Source: Rhynchonema sp. JSB1_4 (lineage: Eukaryota; Nematoda; Chromadorea; Monhysterida; Xyalidae). From it: a DNA stretch of 64,000 nucleotides. The notes below the pieces were generated by a model, which did no database searches, had not been told where the DNA came from, and saw nothing but the letters and a program-made list of their open reading frames with translations. A program made the position numbers and the translations under genes. Below, in pieces: positions 56,948 through 64,000 of this stretch; the stretch's first letter is position 1; the number at the start of each line of letters is the position of its first letter. The stretch is taken from the NCBI GenBank assembly GCA_030248065.1, contig JASAMV010003287.1:62001-126000 (forward strand). Direction: 5' to 3'.

Positions 56948-59689
56948 TCAATGATCGTTGCGTCCGTCGATCTGTATCTTGTACGCCGTTGACGCAGGTG
57001 CACTGCGACGTCGCCAACTCTCGGTTCGATCCAAATGCGGTTGTGGCGTGTCGAGCGGCCACGATGGCTTACATGGACTGTCACGGTGACCTGGGCTCGT
57101 CAGGGCAATTTGGCTTTTTAATTTTTTTTTATAAATATTTTTGCAAAGAAATTTCGACCAACCTGCTTGTCTCACTAGAAGCAGCCGTTTGCGCGCCATT
57201 TCTTCCAATCGCTCGCGTGCGTTCGGGTAGTCTTCGAGCACCTGCAGATCACAATTGCTACAGTAACCCGGTGAATATGAAACATCATCATTTGCATGTA
57301 TTACCTCCCACATGTCCTTTTTCGACAGACATAACAACTGTGTGTACCCGACCGACACCACGGATGCCGTGCGTCGATTGCCCTCGTCGCCGATGTTCAA
57401 CAGGGAAATCTCGCCTGAGACAAGGAGCTGATGTTTCCTCTTTAGTTCCTGATTTATCAAGGCAAGTATAAAACTAACCGAAATACGTGCCAGTCATCAA
57501 TGTGACCAGCACTTCGGTTGTGTCATCGTTCATCACCGTCAATCGACCCTGGTCCACGATGTACATCTCCTTGCCAACTTCGCCTTGAAATATCAGGCAA
57601 CACATAAATATCAACAAGCAAATCAATGTTTCATGATACTATGCATCTGTATCATGTATACCTCTTCGACAAACATAGTCGCCCGGCGAAAACAACATCG
57701 GTTTCAGCCGCAAAACCAACTCGCACAGAAATCCGGGTTCCGTATTTCTGAAAGTGATGGTGACCATTTGATGATCAGACGGTCAAAGTACAACATACCT
57801 ACGCAACAAAGTCGGATATACCTGAATATTTTGACCTGTTTCAGCACGTCGAGATGCACTTGAATGGCGATTTCGGCCTTCATCCGATCCGGCAGACAAT
57901 CGAGCACGACCGAGTCATTGCCCTTGCCGTTGCAACGCCACAGGTAGTCGAACCAGCGGATCACCTTGGCTTGAAGGTAACGGGGCACACCCCGAATCTG
58001 CATGTACTCCTTCACGGTGTCCAGATCGTCTGAAACGAAAACGAAGGAATGGAAGTGGGCTGGTATGTAAATCTTATGGATAATTCTACTGTTGTCAATG
58101 TAACTGCCTGTGATTCTGCAAACGCAGGTGGCTGGGTGTCTGCTATGCAGCACTTGCACACCACGGCGCGGCGACAGCAGTCACAAATGGGCGCAACGAA
58201 ATGAATGAAGGGTTGCTGGGTTATTACACACTTGAATATAGTGCGACAGGTGCGTTGACGACAACAAACATCCAGCTGCGTTTGCACGAAACACAGGCAT
58301 TTGTGTTGACAACAGTTGTGAAAGCCAATCTTATGGTGTGGTTTCGGTGGGATTTTCTTGAAAGTTCCACAATCGAAAAACAGCAGACCAAAATTTCACA
58401 TCAAACGCACTCTGAAATTTCTTCCGATCCGACGATCGATTCACCACAATATTGGTGGCGTACGCAATCACGCTGGCGTAGAGGAACAGACCCAACAGTT
58501 GTTCACCGATTGACACACAGGTCAACAATGTCGACTGGTTGGGTTGTGATGCGCTGATGATCATTGGCGCATGAAACATCGGGGGTAAGCGTAAGGTTGA
58601 TCAGTGATTATGAACACAACAATTGGAAAATTCGATGCAACTGAAACTGACATGACCTGGCATTTTTCTGTAAGTCGCAGACGTATAGAACTGACATACC
58701 ATCTCGTTCGTGTTTCGACTCAAAATTGGCTTAGGCTCAGGCCTCGGATCAGGAAGACGTACATATTTTCTAAACTGCTGCTATTCCCCAGAAAGTTCTC
58801 GGGGACCCAAATCAAACAACTGACCGCCACCAACTTGCGATAACAACAGCAAACAACTGCAACTGAGAGAATACGCAGTCAAGTAGTCAATGACGCCTCG
58901 AGCTCCATTCACCAAATCACCATCTGATGTTTCACTGTCGTACAATGTTGCGTTGTTGTTTGCCTGACTGTCCAAGTTCAAAATGTGCAACAAGCACGCG
59001 TTCCAGTGAAACGTCAGCAGCACGCTGTTCAGTAGAATCAGCGCGCGAAATGTGTATGGATGGTTCGTGTGTCTTTCAGTAACGTCGATAAAATTGGTAA
59101 ACTTCCAAAATTTCACCAGACGAATGCATCGCAGCAGCGAACAGTAGCCAAACGACAGGTACAGAATATCGAAAGGGAGCAACGCAAGACAGTCCAAGTA
59201 GAAAGCGAGCGTGCTGGTGAAGTGCTGTCGGATGGCCTGCGGCCGAGTCTGCAGAACTCCGTCCTGGAAGAAGCCAGTGCGAAAACCGATCAGTAGATCG
59301 AGCAAATACACCAAATCGGCCGCGTAGTCGATAGGCAGCCAGAATCCGGCCGATAATCGATTGATTTCGTTGAACGCAAATCGATAGCTGATTACCCAGA
59401 CGTTGTAGAGAAATGCTATGCACACGATGCCTGAGGGAACAAGGGGATTTGAAAGGGGTATCAGCAATCACACTGAAACATCACCAGATAGGATTACTTG
59501 TTGTACGTGGGAGTCGCAACCCAAATTTTAGTGCTCGGTCTTTCATCGTAAACGCTACCAATCATGTCTTGATCAGTAATGAACAGCGATTACGCCAGAA
59601 AAGAGTTACCCACCCAGCCAACAATAGGCCATGCATCCAGCCGGATCAAATACAAACGTGACCCTGCATGGTTGACGTTGCAACATCAT
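56948..59689 (-). CDS. Cyclic-nucleotide-gated (CNG-type) cation channel
   Basis: CNG channels open on cGMP/cAMP binding and carry sensory currents across the plasma membrane. Exons: 59614-59689, about 58853-59430, about 58411-58555, 57822-58029, 57662-57747, about 57484-57592, about 57310-57420, and two more ending at 56948. Parts in order: FVFDPAGCMAYCWLG pre-S1; S1-S4 (IVCIAFLYNVWVISYRFAF, LPIDYAADLVYLLDLLIG, FYLDCLALLPFDILYL, RCIRLVKFWK); S5 with LTFHWNAC; pore; S6 (LLGLFLYASVIAYATNIV); C-linker (VIRWFDYLWRCNGKGND, LPDRMKAEIAIQVHLD); and a cyclic-nucleotide-binding domain with FGEISLLNIGDEGNRRTASV, phosphate-binding Glu and Arg included. It ends near VLEDYPNARERLEEMAR and a short basic tail. 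The pore sequence is atypical and its exon junction unresolved. The start may be further 5'. Confidence 0.85.
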
Positions 59690-60594
59690 TGATGTGCCAC
59701 CATCGACTGCTAGTGACCCACCACGCACACTGCGACGGGAATCCGGGCTGGGAGCACGACGAGGGTTCGGGTAGAAACGGTATTGTGGAAACAGGGTAGG
59801 AACAGCTAAATACCTTTACATTTAGTGAACAAAAATGGTTCAGGGTTCCATGTTGGCTCAGGCCTCAGCTTGTGCAAAATTGATGGTAGGGAGCAAGTTT
59901 TTTTTCATACATACCTGTTGTATGGTGTACCCAGTTACAGAGAAAATGTTTGTAATTTGTGCAAAGTGTTTTCCTGTCTCACCTGTGTCGGGCGTCTGCA
60001 CCGGCGCCACCATTGGGCATTTTCTCCCTCTTGGGCCCATCTGCACAGCACAGCATCATGATATACTGTATGCCTAATGGAATGGGATAGGAAAACTGTC
60101 GAGCTAATCTGATCAAAAGTGAATTCGGCAGAATGAAAGTCTGACGGAAACAAACGTGCAATCTCGTAAATTACACCGAGACGTTTCTGTGAAATGCAAT
60201 TATGGTCGCCTCCGGCCTTCCGTCGAGTATTATGCTTCCTGTAGGTTCTTATAGGCCAGCTGTGTGGGGCGGGACAAGCGCATGAACCGTTTCTTTTTTC
60301 AAAGAAAAGATGCTGTCTCGTTGTTAGGGCTGCCGTGATTATTTGAACCTCTGTGCTTCCTTACGCAATCAGTATGATTTTTAGCAGGATATTTTTAATC
60401 AAGGTTTATTTGATTCAAACACACTGGCGCAATTTCAATCAGTCACATTCATAAAAATTCAAGCAAATAGTAGGTATACATACTAAAATAGTCAACAAGT
60501 ATTCACCAACGCAGTGCACATGTGCGGGGACGACTACTCCTTCAGTCAATAGGGCGTTTTAGGCAGGAACAGGCAGTTCAGATAGAGTAGCCCT

Positions 60595-62591
60595 TTATGA
60601 AACAGGGACTTTGTGTTCCAACATGATCACGAGGTATGTGACGACCGCTGACAGCACCTGAATGTACAGAATAAAACTTTGGGTGCCCACATACAGAGAG
60701 ATCCGGAAGCATATGTTTTACCGCAATGAACATTTCCCGATCGATAATGAAACAATCCCACGCAGTAACGGCCCTTTTCGAAGCACGAATTTGCTCCAGA
60801 AATAGCAGTTGCTCATTCTGCGCAACGGAAAGGGAATATAACATCGTCGCGGAATACAGTCAACATTTTTATCAAACCTTGAGCTTGATTTCGTCGTCTG
60901 ACTTGACGCGGCTGGGGTCCAGATCCAGCTCACAAATGACGCTGATCAGTTTTTCAGTCTGAAACCTTTTTTGACCCGGGATAACACTGAGAAAAAATAA
61001 CAACTTTGAAGCAAAAATGTGGCAAACCGCATCGCATATCAATGACGATGGATAGATGACGGCAATAAATTGACCAATTTGAACGCAAATCCATAAAATG
61101 GGGTCCTACGTTCCGATTCTGCGGGGAAAGATATTGTAGCCAAAGGAAATCTAATCCATGTAAAAGACCAAAATGGAGAATTTCAGAATTGGCTCGGTCC
61201 ATTGACTGACCCAATCAACGAGTAGAGCATCAACGTCAACAACAATATACCGCATCCAAACATGAGCAACGTGAATCGTTTGTAAATATCATTGAGGATG
61301 CCGGTGGCCTGCGCGACCTGTCTGAATGAAAGCCGGTGACTCTTCAGTGTGTCCGGTGTCTCGATGACCATGTCGGCGAAATTAGTCATGTACCAGGCGA
61401 TGCAGTAACAATGCAGGTTGTAGGTGGCGAAATGGTACAACAGTGCGTGCATCGTGTAGAATATCATCAGACTCGTCAGAATGGTGACTAAATGGCTGGG
61501 CTGCGTTTTGTCAGGCGCGAGGGAGATTAGGTAGTTCTGATTCGCATCGTACGACAACATGTACCACGCTTGAAACACGGCAGTCAACAGCGAGAATGAG
61601 ATCGTGAAGAAACACGCGCTGATGGCGCGACGATGCAGTGGTTTCTGGTTTGGACATGCTGCAAATTTCGAGTTTTTCATATAATTTTAAAATGGTTTCT
61701 GATCCGGGACTGAGGCTATTAGAGGCTTCACACCAATAACCGCATCAAATCGAGGCAGTGATGGGCATGATAACAATTATTGCTATTCAGCATACCGGCC
61801 ATGGAAGCATTAGAACGTAACGTGACTGGGTCGTTGTTGTGACCTCCATTGCACAGTTGTAAATCACTCGCTCACCATTTACAGCTTGCATCAGTTTGCA
61901 CACTCGTTTTACGGCACGTTGATTGTACATGTTGAATGCTTGCGCCACTGCCGACTCGAATGACTGAAACATCTGAATACCGGACGGGACCCGTGCCTAC
62001 GGCCCGGCTACAGCGCCGCGCCCGTGCCACCCCCCCCCCCCCCCGAAGACCCGTTAGCATACCCAAAGCTACCCGTGAAAATTGACCCGTGCCCCCGAGG
62101 GAGGGGGCCACACACACACACACATACGTCTTCCTTCTTTAAACTGTATAAGCGGATGCCTTCTCCGATTGAATATATCAGTTCCTATCGGCCCGGGCCT
62201 ATGTCATGTCCGGATGTGACGGGTGCCGAAAACGGCCATGAACCAAAAATAACAACACTCAGAAATCGAAGTATACCCAAACGGCGGCCATCAGTCGCAT
62301 TATGCAACCGGCTGACAGATTCAAAGCGCCATAGTTGATAAGGTCAATGGTGCACTTCACGGTGAATGTGACAGACATCATCCACACAAGAACACCATAC
62401 AACGCTGATAGCAAGCGGAATGGCATCGGGCCGATTTCCACCACCCGATTTCCGCAGAGCAACCCGATTGTTCTACTCTATTTGAACGCTTGGATTTCTT
62501 TGTCATTGGCACTTTCCGTGCTGCTTATTTCTTGAACAGTTGTTGGCCAAGCAATCGAGGTGCCAGAATCGTCTGGAGCACTCGAATCCAT
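60595..62591 (-). CDS. Gustatory-receptor-like seven-TM protein (seven exons, about 355 residues)
   Basis: Exons 62538-62591 (uncertain), 62277-62477, 61876-61972, 61211-61658, 60878-60986, 60722-60817 and 60595-60657 chain in phase. The protein is mostly hydrophobic, with segments such as LLSALYGVLVWMMSVTFTV, ACFFTISFSLLTAVFQAWYM, LVTILTSLMIFYTMHALLYH and FTLLMFGCGILLLTLMLYSL. Near the end it has AWDCFIIDREMFI followed by the TM7 motif TYLVIMLE close to the stop. This matches the GR family C-terminal signature (TYhhhhxQ-like) and its usual length of 350-450. GR and nematode GUR proteins are ligand- or light-gated membrane receptors. If exon 1 is used, the codons between it and exon 2 include an in-frame TAG, removed only by a weak intron of about 60 bp. 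Confidence 0.7.
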
Positions 62592-62619
62592 CTTGCAGCT
62601 ATTTGGTTGCTTGACTTGT

Positions 62620-64000
62620 GACAACTCCACAGGAACTGTTCTCGGGTATTTCAAAAAAAAAACTTCGCATTGACAAAATTCGTTCAGAACGAGACCCCAC
62701 AGAGCAAAGTGCGTCGTCGCAACGCCACGAAGCAGCTTTTTGTCACGAACAAAAAAATCAATTCCAAATTTCTCGCATACGAACTTGTGTCCATGGCTTT
62801 TTTAGGAAGTCCTAAATGGCGTTCAAAGCTTTCGTCCACCACGGCATTGTGTTCTCATTGGCTTTCGTGGCACTGCTGGCAGCAAATTGTGGCTTGCCCA
62901 GCCAGCGCCCATTTCCACGGAAGCCTTAAAGTGATATCACCAAAATAAAATCACCCAATTTTTATTCACACCGCATAGAAATTTGGGAACGGGAATCAGA
63001 AACGCCAAGGACAGAATTTCTGTACAATGGTGTGAAAAGGTTACAATGATCAAATTACAATTCATTGAGACAAACGTATGGTAATAACATCGGTCCCCAT
63101 CAGTCACGCGCTTGTGGTGATTAGATTCACCTAAATGCAAATATATGGGAAAGTGATATTATGTGTGTATGTGTTGTATCAATACAAACGTTTTTTGGAA
63201 CGTTCACAATCAACTAAACAATACAGCATCACGGAGCCGAGATGGCGGGTTTTTTAGGAGGGGTGGAAAGCAATTTGGTACGTTTAAACCGAAGAAGCAC
63301 GAAAATGAGAATAATAAAAATAAGATTCAGCACTATTGATCGTCTCTTCGCGTATTTCGGTGATAGCATAGCAGGAAAGGTAAGGAAGTCCAATGGGGGA
63401 AATAGCAATAGCTTAGCTGAAATTGGACAATAAAATTGCACAACATAAAAACACGTGACACAAAAAAGAACAACTCTGTGATAAGGAAAAAGCAAACAAA
63501 GCAAGACACGTGGGTGCGTGCACAGGTTGGATTGGGTTTAGTATTGGCCGAATATTTTACCTGACCAAAGGTTGGGTGAATGCAGCAAAGCACGAAGAAT
63601 TTTGCAGTTTCAGCTTTCGCAAATTAGGGCACTCATTTATACCATTGGAAAATATACACAGAAAAAATTGTACAATACACAAAAACTACAACAACAACAC
63701 GATGCGTATCACAGATCGCATAACAAAGTGCAACAAGCTCCGCAATAAGTTATGAGAGCTATTTTACAACACTTTGCAACAGAAAACTAACACGAATAAA
63801 ATAAGACATGAGAACTGGTGCAAAAATATCAATCCCGTACAATGCATTTTTTGTCAATCGACATGTTATTCAAAAACTTGCATGGTCAGTTGTTCAAAGT
63901 TACACGAAAGTTTGATTGCTGAACAAAATCGAGTGCGTCAATTTGAATCAATACAATGAAATCTAATAGGTAGCCAAGAAATAATAGAATCACAGAAGGG
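62620..64000. other. Right end: no firm gene
   Basis: A possible small plus-strand gene starts at 63242 (MAGFLGGVESNL, then RLFAYFGDSIAGK) with a good donor after 63379 and an acceptor before 63525, ending a few codons later (about 58 residues). It is unrecognised and unproved. The rest shows only short open frames. Confidence 0.3.

Overview
The window is eukaryotic and metazoan. Genes are split into many short exons with GT-AG introns whose phases chain cleanly. The products are animal families: HP1, SMYD-type SET/MYND protein, LAMMER kinase, globin, gustatory-receptor-like 7TM protein and CNG channel. Short arrays of TTAGGC, the canonical nematode telomere hexamer, lie inside the window (about 55.68-55.73 kb, degenerate arrays at 54.3 and 32.4 kb). 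These and the family mix suggest a nematode, possibly a basal one with long introns. That placement is inference, since no rRNA or other taxonomic marker is present. All exon models below were read by hand from splice sites and reading frame.

Layout. 0-0.6 kb: repeats. 0.6-2.9 kb (+): NDUFAF3-like complex I assembly factor. 3.9-4.9 kb (-): HP1 chromobox protein. 5-8.7 kb: nested transposon block and foldback elements. 9-11.6 kb (-): SMYD4-like protein. 13.1-19.8 kb (+): one 16-exon gene for an 834-residue protein of four neuroglobin-like globin domains, with a small Cys-rich gene nested antisense in one intron. 20.4-23.1 kb (-): two tandem four-TM paralogues. 23.2-27.9 kb: no convincing gene. 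27.9-29 kb (+): single-pass membrane protein with a CC..CC ectodomain, followed by two related terminal-type exons at 30.1 and 32.6 kb. 30.3-35.9 kb: foldback elements and AT-rich DNA. 35.9-46.1 kb (-): LAMMER/CLK kinase with alternative N-termini. 47.5-50.4 kb (-): an Arg/Ser-rich exon chain that may be a further kinase N-terminus or a separate gene. 50.4-54.6 kb: transposon block. 54.7-55.9 kb (-): small basic protein with a PP1-docking-like motif. 56.9-59.7 kb (-): CNG channel. 60.6-62.6 kb (-): gustatory-receptor-like protein. 62.6-64 kb: nothing firm.

Functional themes are chromatin and nuclear regulation (HP1, SMYD4-like, LAMMER kinase with RS-rich exons next to it) and sensory physiology (receptor-like 7TM gene and CNG channel head to tail on one strand). 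The most unusual object is the tetradomain globin. Domains 1 and 2 keep the haem-binding CD1 Phe and F8 His. Domain 3 has Phe at F8, and domain 4 has Tyr at both CD1 and F8, so half of the chain may not bind haem normally. The second most unusual is the kinase locus, where three different upstream coding segments all end in phase 0 and fit the same common exon.

The non-coding DNA is rich in miniature inverted-repeat elements: a TA-flanked element with a hAT-like insertion and tandem duplication, several large foldbacks with clear target duplications, a decamer (TGATGTTTCA) present at about 17 places, and a hammerhead-like motif on the minus strand near 49.02 kb.
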